From Coffea arabica (Eukaryota > Streptophyta > Magnoliopsida > Gentianales > Rubiaceae), in NCBI RefSeq assembly GCF_036785885.1, contig NC_092324.1:23239001-23303000 (forward strand): a stretch of DNA of 64,000 nucleotides. The letters run 5' to 3'. Positions 31,377 to 43,500 of the stretch are shown here, one piece after another. The position numbers and the translations under genes were made by a program. Each line of letters starts with the position of its first letter. Position 1 is the stretch's first letter. Below the pieces are notes generated by a model that did not search any database, was not told the origin of the DNA, and saw only the letters and a list, made by a program, of their open reading frames with translations.

Positions 31377-31925
31377 TTCATCATTTAGGACATTTGCATT
31401 TTGTTTGTCTCTTTTATGTTTTTGTGGTATTCAACAATGAATATGTAATGTAATGGATATTTTAAGTTTCTTTTTGGATGTCTAAGTACTGTTTTGATGG
31501 ATGTCTGAATATGTTGATGAATGATTGTCTATTCTGCTTATGTGAATGTAATGAATTTGTGGATTGTCTATTCTGATTGATGGTCTAAGTTTTAATGTGT
31601 TGATGTGATTGGTTGCCCGTTTGTGATGACAAAAAGGGGGAGATGATTGGATTGAGTGATGATTGATGATTGGTGATGTTGGCATGATTGATGATTGGTG
31701 ATGTTAGGATATGTTGGATTGATTGTTTAAATTTGGATTGGCTGATATGCTTAATTGTTTAACTCGGATGGGCAGCCTTGTGAGGGGGAGTTTTTCAAAA
31801 TTTTCAAATTTTGTGATTCACTAAGACAGGGGGAGTTCTTGTCTATTTTGAAAGGGGGAGTTTTCATTGCAATCATAAAATTTCATTTCAAACTTTTGTT
31901 TTGTCATCATCAAAAAGGGGGAGAA
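31377..31925 (+). other. Sirevirus 3' untranslated region with five polypurine-tract-like motifs
   Basis: This is TG-rich non-coding sequence with five GGGGGAG motifs: AAAAAGGGGGAG (31631), TGAGGGGGAG (31781), ACAGGGGGAG (about 31826), AAAGGGGGAG (31851) and AAAAAGGGGGAG (31912). The last abuts the 3' LTR. Multiple polypurine tracts have been described for Sireviruses. Around 31560-31720 TGATTG/GATGATTG short repeats are frequent. Confidence 0.75.
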
Positions 31926-32107
31926 TGTTATTCTTGGTTTTGATGATCACAAAAGTTCGTTTATACTGACCAAGATTGATCAGGCCTGATGGAACAAGGA
32001 AAGCATATGTTTGATTGACTCCAGTCTACGATGCTTTGGATGTGGCAAACAAGATTGAAATAATATAAACGAATTTAGTCATTGTTTTGTTCCGATCAAA
32101 GATACTG
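31926..32107 (+). mobile_element. 3' LTR of the Sirevirus, first segment
   Basis: It starts TGTTATTCTTGG as in the 5' LTR and matches it to GATACTG, where LTR D1 begins (TGTGACG at 32108). It differs from the 5' LTR at a few sites, such as CAAACAAG for CAAAAAAG. Confidence 0.9.
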
Positions 32108-32680
32108 TGTGACGACCCCACCTTTCCCTAAGGCGTACCAAAGGGTTCGGCAGACCGCCTGCCCAGCTCTCGCCAGGACTCACTCACTATCTCAATCGAG
32201 TCACGTACACACATCCATGAACCATAAATAACATTCCCAATTCAAGCTTATAATTTACATTAATAGAAATCGAAGTACAAAGTCTCAATACACCAAACTA
32301 GTTCAGAACGTATACAATCCAAGTACAACATGTTTCATTCGAGGAATAGCGCGAGTACAAGACCAAAAAGTCAAAAGTCAAACAAAAGGCTACGCTAGTC
32401 TTTTACAAGTCTCACGCATCACTCGTACCCCTGAAAGGAAAACAAATGGAGTGGAATGAGCTAAGAGCCCAGTGAGGTTCCAAATAGCAAATTGACCATT
32501 ATTTATAAGTACGAGTTTTCGATATAGCAAAGTAATGAGCATAAAGTGTTCATAAAGTGTTCATAAATATGAACAGTAGCACGTCAAGTAGCAATCTTAA
32601 AATGAGCGCATGTAGAAAATTTTTCAAAAGAAACAATAATCCAATAAACAATAATCATTCCAAAGTATAAGGATACGGAT

Positions 32681-32750
32681 GACTCTCAGGAGTCAAATTC
32701 CCATTGCATTACCAGAAGCTTGATCCCGTAGTAGTTGACACTCCGTCAAC
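32681..32750 (-). other. Conserved LTR hairpins 2 and 3, LTR D1
   Basis: On the + strand, GTTGAC-ACTCC-GTCAAC (32734-32750) is hairpin 2, and TGACTC-TCAG-GAGTCA around 32680-32695 is hairpin 3, next to GGATACGG. In D2-D6 one arm base of hairpin 2 has changed (GTTGAT), breaking one pair. Confidence 0.5.
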
Positions 32751-33048
32751 TTTCAAGTAAGTAACCAATCCAGTAGAACACCACTTAAACGACTCTCCGT
32801 CCACCGTTCAACCCCCAACTGGGCCCAAAATCCTCAAGAACACGGGTGGTAATACTCGAGTATACCGATTAGTCGAGGAGATATCACTCCACTCTACGAT
32901 ACAAGAGACCTAGGGTTCGTTACCCAATCGACCAAGCCCTTGCCGGCTCGACTAGAGTAACTCGCCACAGGATTTCTGGAATTCCAGGAAGTGCGCGCAT
33001 CATAAACAAGTATATCAAGTCAATTGCAACAATAAACAAGTATATCAC

Positions 33049-33086
33049 GTAAGGGCAAGTGCGATAAAGTACACTCTTGCCCTTAC
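33049..33086 (-). other. Conserved LTR hairpin 1 (loop TACTTTAT), LTR D1
   Basis: On the + strand, GTAAGGGCAAG (33049-33059) pairs with CTTGCCCTTAC (33076-33086), an 11-bp perfect outer stem, plus a three-pair inner stem next to the loop ATAAAGTA (33064-33071). This is TACTTTAT on the minus strand. One mismatch separates the stems. It repeats in each D unit. Confidence 0.7.
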
Positions 33087-35574
33087 AATTCACGTATATA
33101 ACATGTAATCAGATTGGTCACGTATCAAGTTCAAGTATCAAGTTCAATTCGGTATTTGAAAGCACTAACCCAAAAGATATAGTGCTACTGGTCACTTTCA
33201 GGTTATACTCCGAGTTCGGAGTCCAAATCTGCGATAAAACTCAATTTGAGAACTTTGAAACATGACTAGAGTTCGAAACTTAGACGTTTCGTTCAATAAG
33301 AATCAAGAAATTGAAATTCACTTGGAGAATACTCGTGAGATACTCGCTCACTTTTTAAATGATAAAACTTTGTAACATTTATACTTGAAATGGTCATGCG
33401 AGTCGAAAGTACAAGGGAAAACGTACTTTGAGCAATCATTATTTCATTTCCCAAGGGTACAAGTTCGGCCAAATCCTTACTTATATACCTCGAACAAGAA
33501 GACTCAAGTACCCTAGATGGTTCAAGTACTATTCATATCAACTCGACCCAAGTCGCAAGTGTATTTATATAGTCCTCGAGCGTAAATTTGGGCAGCATGC
33601 CCTTTGTGTTTACCTAATTTTCCAGCCATTTAGGATTCATTATTTTTCTTCAACAACAGCCCAACAACATACATATCAGCAATTTATGTCAAGAGCCGTT
33701 CCATAGGCTCACAATATCATAACAACAAGAACCGCATCAAGTACAAGTGCAGAAATTCAATGTGGCACAAGACAGATTTGACGTATACAAGCGGAAATAA
33801 CTTGTCCGAGGCTACGCTTATTGGATTAAGGCGAAACCTATGCCGTTTCGAAGCTAAGACACAAAGCTACAACATTCATGAAGGTCACTTAGTCCATTTC
33901 CTAATGTAACTTAGTCAAAATCTCAGACTACTAAACCAGAAACCAATTCATCGGCTGTTTAAACGCATTATGCTGTAGCGGACCTAACTCAGTGTACACA
34001 AGTCCGAATCAGGTTTTCTTTGAGGCATTTTAAAGCTACTTCAGAACACTAAAACTTTTATGTTTTGGCCCAGAGCTAAATCAGAATGGATCCTGATCAA
34101 AAATCGTGATAAACTGGACTGAACTGAAGAAACGGACTGCTGGGAAATTCTTAAAACAGCAAGGGTATTTTGGACTTTTCACGACCTCCGTTGCTCCGAT
34201 TGAGCTGAAATTTTACAGGCACCTATAAAATGCCATTCTATACAACTTTCCTTCTTTGACCAAAGGCCAATTCGGCCTCTAACATATAGGTACAATTTCG
34301 GACAGAATGCTTGGGAAATTTTCCAGAAATCTGGAATTTTTAGCTCTAAGTGTAATTTCCTCAAATTTCTGGTTCTAATCACCACTAAACAACCTTATAT
34401 AACCTTAATTGCAACATTTACACATCATACATCACATTGAGCAGAAAATCAGAACCCCTAGTTCATCAAATAAATTGGGGAAAACCTCTAAATCATGCTA
34501 ATCATCCATGATTCCACCACTATAATCAAACTACTAACTTAATTTAACAAAATCAAAAGCAAAACTTAGAGAGATGAGTTCTCTTACCTTGGTTAGAAGT
34601 CTCTAAAAGCAGCCCCAAGCTTTCCTTTTCCAAACTTTCACCACCAAACACTAACTAACCACTCAAAGACAAGATTAATCGGTTTCTTTTGTTTGATTTC
34701 TCACTTTGTTGGTGGATTGAAGAAGAAATGGAGAAGAGTTTTGTTTTTCCTCTCTTGTTCTTACTCTCTCTCTCTCTCGACTCTTAGCAGCAGAAAATGA
34801 AGAGAAATGAAGCTGATTTTTGTCTTATAAGGAGTAAGAAGGTTAGAGTTAATTAAGACCACAATTTGGCTAACACTTGGACAATTCTTAGCCACTAATT
34901 TTTCTCTTTCTTCCCCTTGCTTATAAGCCACAAATTTCGGTCCCCTTAGCTGTAATATAAGAAGATATTTTGGCTCAAATATCAATAAGCTTGTGGTGCA
35001 AGAAAGTGGTGGTCCAGTGGTGCGTTCAAACGGTAGTGCGCGGGACCCGCCGGTTCGCGCCGTTTTTCTTAAAAACTCACGTACTAGGGTTTTTACTTCC
35101 CATTCACTAACCTTATTTTACTGCTACTACTCACATATTATTTTTCACTTAAAAGTCACTTTTAATCTCCAAATTTAATCCTTACTCTGTACCGAAAATT
35201 CATCCGGCGAAAAATCGCGAAAACCCTAATTTTACTCCAAACTTGAAACCAAAGCGTAAAACCTTATTTTCTAGGTTTATTTACACTTATCATGGGATAA
35301 TTGGATAGTAGGGCTTTAATAAATGATAATCTTCAAATAAAAAGAAATTTTTAAGAAAACGTGAGGAATTTTCCAATTCCAGTAATTAAAATTAGGGTTT
35401 CAATTAAAATATGAGAGATTTAGGAAAACCGGTTAGTCACAAGTAAACTAGGGTTTTTGGCTACAATATTAGGGTTTCTAGTCTTTTAAACCAAAATAAG
35501 GTTTTAAATCAACCCAAAGAAATACACTTTAATATTTTCTTCACAAACAACCTCCTAATATTCGGGATGTTACA

Positions 35575-36349
35575 ATCTCCCCTCCTTAAAAGAATTTCGT
35601 CCTCGAAATTCATACATGCACTTCGAATAACATAGGGTATTTTCCTTATATATATCATCCAATTGTGCCATCTCACAGATTCACTGGAACTCAAGTGATA
35701 GCCTGTCAGGCAGATCAACAGATCAGGGTAAGTAACTAAACACAAGTAATAATCTAACCATATACCGGTTGGTTGAAAAATCGAATGAGACGGACGGGAG
35801 GGTAGAACATAATCGGGGCAATATCTTAAAATGACATCAAGGAAGCATAACCAAGGGAAGAAGAAAGAAATCGGTCTTTGGCGAGACTTTCTCGACATAT
35901 ACTACAACCTAATCATCCTCTATAGGAACCCTAGCCAAACTATTACTCGATTCGTCCATGAAAACACTCCTGGGTGTTCAGGTACAAGAATCCACAATAA
36001 GGTAATTCACAACTCGAGCCGGCCGGTCCCAAGAGTAAATTACCCATATTAGAGATTCCTACCCAGCATACATATCTAAGGTCCCCAACAATAGACAATT
36101 GTTCCACACTTAACAAGTCAATCCCCACAGTCCAAGAACCTTCTCCCGGCACGAGCTCGATAGGAGCTCTGATACCATCTGTAACAGTTCTCAGGGTCAC
36201 ATTACAGGGTACCTATCAGCTTGCCACCCGCACGCGGGCATCCCCTACGGAGAGTTTCGCTTCGTGACTCTTCATGAACGAGAGGCTCGGGGCTTTTCCA
36301 GACGAAGGACTTAAGGTCCCAACTGTCGGCATATGGCTCTGATACCATC
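35575..36349 (-). other. Internal region of D unit 1 (775 bp, no coding capacity)
   Basis: Read on the minus strand it starts with the primer site TGGTATCAGAGCC (36347-36335), a perfect iMet match two bases from the LTR. It ends with a polypurine tract next to 35574. Between them I find no gag or pol. A second primer-site-like sequence preceded by an LTR-end-like TGTTACAGA occurs at 36177-36165. Bases 35967-36082 match the leader of array B. A frame running through the polypurine tract (FEDEILLRRG) is the relic of a pol C-terminus, not a gene. Confidence 0.8.
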
Positions 36350-39300
36350 TGTGACGACCCCACCTTTCCCTAAGGCGTACCAAAGGGTTCGGCAGACCGC
36401 CTGCCCAGCTCTCACCAGGACTCACTCACTATCTCAATCGAGTCACGTACACACATCCATGAACCATAAATAACATTCCCAATTCAAGCTTATAATTTAC
36501 ATTAATAGAAATCGAAGTACAAAGTCTCAATACACCAAACTAGTTCAGAACGTATACAATCCAAGTACAACATGTTTCATTCGAGGAATAGCGCGAGTAC
36601 AAGACCAAAAAGTCAAAAGTCAAACAAAAGGCTACGCTAGTCTTTTACAAGTCTCACGCATCACTCGTACCCCTGAAAGGAAAACAAATGGAGTGGAATG
36701 AGCTAAGAGCCCAGTGAGGTTCCAAATAGCAAATTGACCATTATTTATAAGTACGAGTTTTCGATATAGCAAAGTAACGAGCATAAAGTGTTCATAAAGT
36801 GTTCATAAATGTGAACAGTAGCACGTCAAGTAGCAATCTTAAAATGAGCGCATGTAGAAAATTTTTCAAAAGAAACAATAATCCAATAAACAATAATCAT
36901 TCCAAAGTATAAGGATACGGATGACTCTCAGGAGTCAAATTCCCATTGCATTACCAGAAGCTTGATCCCGTAGTAGTTGATACTCCGTCAACTTTCAAGT
37001 AAGTAACCAATCCAGTAGAACACCACTTAAACGACTCTCCGTCCACCGTTCAACCCCCAGCTGGGCCCAAAATCCTCAAGAACACGGGTGGTAATACTCG
37101 AGTATACCGATTAGTCAAGGAGATATCACTCCACTCGACGATACAAGAGACCCAGGGTTCGTTACCCAATCGACCAAGCCCTTGCCGGCTCGACTAGAGT
37201 AACTCGCCACAGGGTTTCTGGAATTCCAGGAAGTGCGCGCATCATAAACAAGTATATCAAGTCAATTGCAACAATAAACAAGTATATCACGTAAGGGCAA
37301 GTGCGATAAAGTACACTCTTGCCCTTACAATTCACGTATATAACATGTAATCAGATTGGTCACGTATCAAGTTCAAGTATCAAGTTCAATTCGGTATTTG
37401 AAAGCACTCACCCAAAAGATATAGTGCTACTGGTCACTTTCAGGTTATACTCCGAGTTCGGAGTCCAAATCTGCGATAAAACTCAATTTGAGAACTTTGA
37501 AACATGACTAGAGTTCGAAACTTAGACGTTTCGTTCAATAAGAATCAAGAAATTGAAATTCACTTGGAGAATACTCGTGAGATACTCGCTCACTTTTTAA
37601 ATGATAAAACTTTGTAACATTTATACTTGAAATGGTCATGCGAGTCGAAAGTACAAGGGAAAACGTACTTTGAGCAATCATTATTTCATTTCCCAAGGGT
37701 ACAAGTTCGGCCAAATCCTTACTTATATACCTCGAACAAGAAGACTCAAGTACCCTAGATGGTTCAAGTACTATTCATATCAACTCGACCCAAGTCGCAA
37801 GTGTATTTATATAGTCCTCGAGCGTAAATTTGGGCAGCATGCCCTTTGTGTTTACCTAATTTTCCAGCCATTTAGGCTTCATTATTTTTCTTCAACAACA
37901 GCCCAACAACATACATATCAGCAATTTATGTCAAGAGCCGTTCCATAGGCTCACAATATCATAACAACAAGAACCGCATCAAGTACAAGTGCAGAAATTC
38001 AATGTGGCACAAGACAGATTTGACGTATACAAGCGGAAATAACTTGTCCGAGGCTACGCTTATTGGATTAAGGCGAAACCTATGCCGTTTCGAAGCTAAG
38101 ACACAAAGCTACAACATTCATGAAGGTCACTTAGTCCATTTCCTAATGTAACTTAGTCAAAATCTCAGACTACTAAACCAGAAACCAATTCATCGGCTGT
38201 TTAAACGCATTATGCTGTAGCGGACCTAACTCAGTGTACACAAGTCCGAATCAGGTTTTCTTTGAGGCATTTTAAAGCTACTTCAGAACACTAAAACTTT
38301 TATGTTTTGGCCCAGAGCTAAATCAGAATGGATCCTGATCAAAAATCGTGATAAACTGGACTGAACTGAAGAAACGGACTGCTGGGAAATTCTTAAAACA
38401 GCAAGGGTATTTTGGACTTTTCACGACCTCCGTTGCTCCGATTGAGCTGAAATTTTACAGGCACCTATAAAATGCCATTCTATACAACTTTCCTTCTTTG
38501 ACCAAAGGCCAATTCGGCCTCTAACATATAGGTACAATTTCGGACAGAATGCTTGGGAAATTTTCCAGAAATCTGGAATTTTTAGCTCTAAGTGTAATTT
38601 CCTCAAATTTCTGGTTCTAATCACCACTAAACAACCTTATATAACCTTAATTGCAACATTTACACATCATACATCACATTGAGCAGAAAATCAGAACCCC
38701 TAGTTCATCAAATAAATTGGGGAAAACCTCTAAATCATGCTAATCATCCATGATTCCACCACTATAATCAAACTACTAACTTAATTTAACAAAATCAAAA
38801 GCAAAACTTAGAGAGATGAGTTCTCTTACCTTGGTTAGAAGTCTCTAAAAGCAGCCCCAAGCTTTCCTTTTCCAAACTTTCACCACCAAACACTAACTAA
38901 CCACTCAAAGACAAGATTAATCGGTTTCTTTTGTTTGATTTCTCACTTTGTTGGTGGATTGAAGAAGAAATGGAGAAGAGTTTTGTTTTTCCTCTCTTGT
39001 TCTTACTCTCTCTCTCTCTCGACTCTTAGCAGCAGAAAATGAAGAGAAATGAAGCTGATTTTTGTCTTATAAGGAGTAAGAAGGTTAGAGTTAATTAAGA
39101 CCACAATTTGGCTAACACTTGGACAATTCTTAGCCACTAATTTTTCTCTTTCTTCCCCTTGCTTATAAGCCACAAATTTCGGTCCCCTTAGCTGTAATAT
39201 AAGAAGATATTTTGGCTCAAATATCAATAAGCTTGTGGTGCAAGAAAGTGGTGGTCCAGTGGTGCGTTCAAACGGTAGTGCGCGGGACCCGCCGGTTCGC

Positions 39301-40591
39301 GCCGTTTTTCTTAAAAACTCACGTACTAGGGTTTTTACTTCCCATTCACTAACCTTATTTTACTGCTACTACTCACATATTATTTTTCACTTAAAAGTCA
39401 CTTTTAATCTCCAAATTTAATCCTTACTCTGTACCGAAAATTCATCCGGCGAAAAATCGCGAAAACCCTAATTTTACTCCAAACTTGAAACCAAAGCGTA
39501 AAACCTTATTTTCTAGGTTTATTTACACTTATCATGGGATAATTGGATAGTAGGGCTTTAATAAATGATAATCTTCAAATAAAAAGAAATTTTTAAGAAA
39601 ACGTGAGGAATTTTCCAATTCCAGTAATTAAAATTAGGGTTTCAATTAAAATATGAGAGATTTAGGAAAACCGGTTAGTCACAAGTAAACTAGGGTTTTT
39701 GGCTACAATATTAGGGTTTCTAGTCTTTTAAACCAAAATAAGGTTTTAAATCAACCCAAAGAAATACACTTTAATATTTTCTTCACAAACAACCTCCTAA
39801 TATTCGGGATGTTACAATCTCCCCTCCTTAAAAGAATTTCGTCCTCGAAATTCATACATGCACTTCGAATAACATAGGGTATTTTCCTTATATATATCAT
39901 CCAATTGTGCCATCTCACAGATTCACTGGAACTCAAGTGATAGCCTGTCAGGCAGATCAACAGATCAGGGTAAGTAACTAAACACAAGTAATAATCTAAC
40001 CATATACCGGTTGGTTGAAAAATCGAATGAGACGGACGGGAGGGTAGAACATAATCGGGGCAATATCTTAAAATGACATCAAGGAAGCATAACCAAGGGA
40101 AGAAGAAAGAAATCGGTCTTTGGCGAGACTTTCTCGACATATACTACAACCTAATCATCCTCTATAGGAACCCTAGCCAAACTATTACTCGATTCGTCCA
40201 TGAAAACACTCCTGGGTGTTCAGGTACAAGAATCCACAATAAGGTAATTCACAACTCGAGCCGGCCGGTCCCAAGAGTAAATTACCCATATTAGAGATTC
40301 CTACCCAGCATACATATCTAAGGTCCCCAACAATAGACAATTGTTCCACACTTAACAAGTCAATCCCCACAGTCCAAGAACCTTCTCCCGGCACGAGCTC
40401 GATAGGAGCTCTGATACCATCTGTAACAGTTCTCAGGGTCACATTACAGGGTACCTATCAGCTTGCCACCCGCACGCGGGCATCCCCTACGGAGAGTTTC
40501 GCTTCGTGACTCTTCATGAACGAGAGGCTCGGGGCTTTTCCAGACGAAGGACTTAAGGTCCCAACTGTCGGCATATGGCTCTGATACCATC
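36350..40591 (-). mobile_element. Array D unit 2 (LTR 36350-39816, internal 39817-40591)
   Basis: This is a full 4242-bp unit. Compared with D1 the LTR has the variants CTCACCAGG, TAACGAGC, GTTGATACTCC and AGCACTCACCC, all shared with units 3-6. The candidate intron lies at about 36673-38829, with hairpin 1 near 37291-37328. Confidence 0.92.
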
Positions 40592-43500
40592 TGTGACGAC
40601 CCCACCTTTCCCTAAGGCGTACCAAAGGGTTCGGCAGACCGCCTGCCCAGCTCTCACCAGGACTCACTCACTATCTCAATCGAGTCACGTACACACATCC
40701 ATGAACCATAAATAACATTCCCAATTCAAGCTTATAATTTACATTAATAGAAATCGAAGTACAAAGTCTCAATACACCAAACTAGTTCAGAACGTATACA
40801 ATCCAAGTACAACATGTTTCATTCGAGGAATAGCGCGAGTACAAGACCAAAAAGTCAAAAGTCAAACAAAAGGCTACGCTAGTCTTTTACAAGTCTCACG
40901 CATCACTCGTACCCCTGAAAGGAAAACAAATGGAGTGGAATGAGCTAAGAGCCCAGTGAGGTTCCAAATAGCAAATTGACCATTATTTATAAGTACGAGT
41001 TTTCGATATAGCAAAGTAACGAGCATAAAGTGTTCATAAAGTGTTCATAAATGTGAACAGTAGCACGTCAAGTAGCAATCTTAAAATGAGCGCATGTAGA
41101 AAATTTTTCAAAAGAAACAATAATCCAATAAACAATAATCATTCCAAAGTATAAGGATACGGATGACTCTCAGGAGTCAAATTCCCATTGCATTACCAGA
41201 AGCTTGATCCCGTAGTAGTTGATACTCCGTCAACTTTCAAGTAAGTAACCAATCCAGTAGAACACCACTTAAACGACTCTCCGTCCACCGTTCAACCCCC
41301 AGCTGGGCCCAAAATCCTCAAGAACACGGGTGGTAATACTCGAGTATACCGATTAGTCAAGGAGATATCACTCCACTCGACGATACAAGAGACCCAGGGT
41401 TCGTTACCCAATCGACCAAGCCCTTGCCGGCTCGACTAGAGTAACTCGCCACAGGGTTTCTGGAATTCCAGGAAGTGCGCGCATCATAAACAAGTATATC
41501 AAGTCAATTGCAACAATAAACAAGTATATCACGTAAGGGCAAGTGCGATAAAGTACACTCTTGCCCTTACAATTCACGTATATAACATGTAATCAGATTG
41601 GTCACGTATCAAGTTCAAGTATCAAGTTCAATTCGGTATTTGAAAGCACTCACCCAAAAGATATAGTGCTACTGGTCACTTTCAGGTTATACTCCGAGTT
41701 CGGAGTCCAAATCTGCGATAAAACTCAATTTGAGAACTTTGAAACATGACTAGAGTTCGAAACTTAGACGTTTCGTTCAATAAGAATCAAGAAATTGAAA
41801 TTCACTTGGAGAATACTCGTGAGATACTCGCTCACTTTTTAAATGATAAAACTTTGTAACATTTATACTTGAAATGGTCATGCGAGTCGAAAGTACAAGG
41901 GAAAACGTACTTTGAGCAATCATTATTTCATTTCCCAAGGGTACAAGTTCGGCCAAATCCTTACTTATATACCTCGAACAAGAAGACTCAAGTACCCTAG
42001 ATGGTTCAAGTACTATTCATATCAACTCGACCCAAGTCGCAAGTGTATTTATATAGTCCTCGAGCGTAAATTTGGGCAGCATGCCCTTTGTGTTTACCTA
42101 ATTTTCCAGCCATTTAGGCTTCATTATTTTTCTTCAACAACAGCCCAACAACATACATATCAGCAATTTATGTCAAGAGCCGTTCCATAGGCTCACAATA
42201 TCATAACAACAAGAACCGCATCAAGTACAAGTGCAGAAATTCAATGTGGCACAAGACAGATTTGACGTATACAAGCGGAAATAACTTGTCCGAGGCTACG
42301 CTTATTGGATTAAGGCGAAACCTATGCCGTTTCGAAGCTAAGACACAAAGCTACAACATTCATGAAGGTCACTTAGTCCATTTCCTAATGTAACTTAGTC
42401 AAAATCTCAGACTACTAAACCAGAAACCAATTCATCGGCTGTTTAAACGCATTATGCTGTAGCGGACCTAACTCAGTGTACACAAGTCCGAATCAGGTTT
42501 TCTTTGAGGCATTTTAAAGCTACTTCAGAACACTAAAACTTTTATGTTTTGGCCCAGAGCTAAATCAGAATGGATCCTGATCAAAAATCGTGATAAACTG
42601 GACTGAACTGAAGAAACGGACTGCTGGGAAATTCTTAAAACAGCAAGGGTATTTTGGACTTTTCACGACCTCCGTTGCTCCGATTGAGCTGAAATTTTAC
42701 AGGCACCTATAAAATGCCATTCTATACAACTTTCCTTCTTTGACCAAAGGCCAATTCGGCCTCTAACATATAGGTACAATTTCGGACAGAATGCTTGGGA
42801 AATTTTCCAGAAATCTGGAATTTTTAGCTCTAAGTGTAATTTCCTCAAATTTCTGGTTCTAATCACCACTAAACAACCTTATATAACCTTAATTGCAACA
42901 TTTACACATCATACATCACATTGAGCAGAAAATCAGAACCCCTAGTTCATCAAATAAATTGGGGAAAACCTCTAAATCATGCTAATCATCCATGATTCCA
43001 CCACTATAATCAAACTACTAACTTAATTTAACAAAATCAAAAGCAAAACTTAGAGAGATGAGTTCTCTTACCTTGGTTAGAAGTCTCTAAAAGCAGCCCC
43101 AAGCTTTCCTTTTCCAAACTTTCACCACCAAACACTAACTAACCACTCAAAGACAAGATTAATCGGTTTCTTTTGTTTGATTTCTCACTTTGTTGGTGGA
43201 TTGAAGAAGAAATGGAGAAGAGTTTTGTTTTTCCTCTCTTGTTCTTACTCTCTCTCTCTCTCGACTCTTAGCAGCAGAAAATGAAGAGAAATGAAGCTGA
43301 TTTTTGTCTTATAAGGAGTAAGAAGGTTAGAGTTAATTAAGACCACAATTTGGCTAACACTTGGACAATTCTTAGCCACTAATTTTTCTCTTTCTTCCCC
43401 TTGCTTATAAGCCACAAATTTCGGTCCCCTTAGCTGTAATATAAGAAGATATTTTGGCTCAAATATCAATAAGCTTGTGGTGCAAGAAAGTGGTGGTCCA

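Larger units (their letters stand above)
32431..34587 (-). other. Candidate intron inside LTR D1
   Basis: On the minus strand the 5' site is CCAAG/GTAAGAGAAC and the 3' site is CCATTTGTTTTCCTTTCAG/GGG, preceded by CTCACTGGGC and TTAGCTCATTCC, giving 2157 nt. The 5' site lies about 237 nt after the TTATAAG box. The arrangement repeats in every D unit at +4242 bp steps. Confidence 0.5.
32108..35574 (-). mobile_element. LTR D1 (3467 bp)
   Basis: Read on the minus strand, the LTR starts TGTAACATCCC at 35574 and ends GGTGGGGTCGTCACA at 32108. It has a TTATAAG box near 34824, a GA-rich leader, a 5' splice consensus at 34588/34587, hairpin 1, the TACTCGAGTA palindrome, hairpins 2 and 3, and a 3' splice consensus at 32431. 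It differs from D2 at eleven sites, all between about 32170 and 33640; the other ~1.9 kb appears identical. Confidence 0.92.

Noticed and set aside
34768-34783. TC microsatellite as a separate repeat feature
   Set aside because: It is the GA-rich leader of LTR D (minus strand), repeated with the unit, so it is described there.
35380-35480. Telomere-like TTAGGGTTT/AAACCCTAA motifs
   Set aside because: Only isolated single copies occur in the LTR, with no tandem run.
35509-35898. 129-codon minus-strand ORF repeated in each D unit
   Set aside because: It crosses the polypurine tract into the LTR. Its only familiar part (FEDEILLRRG) is the normal pol-end relic, so it is not an independent gene.
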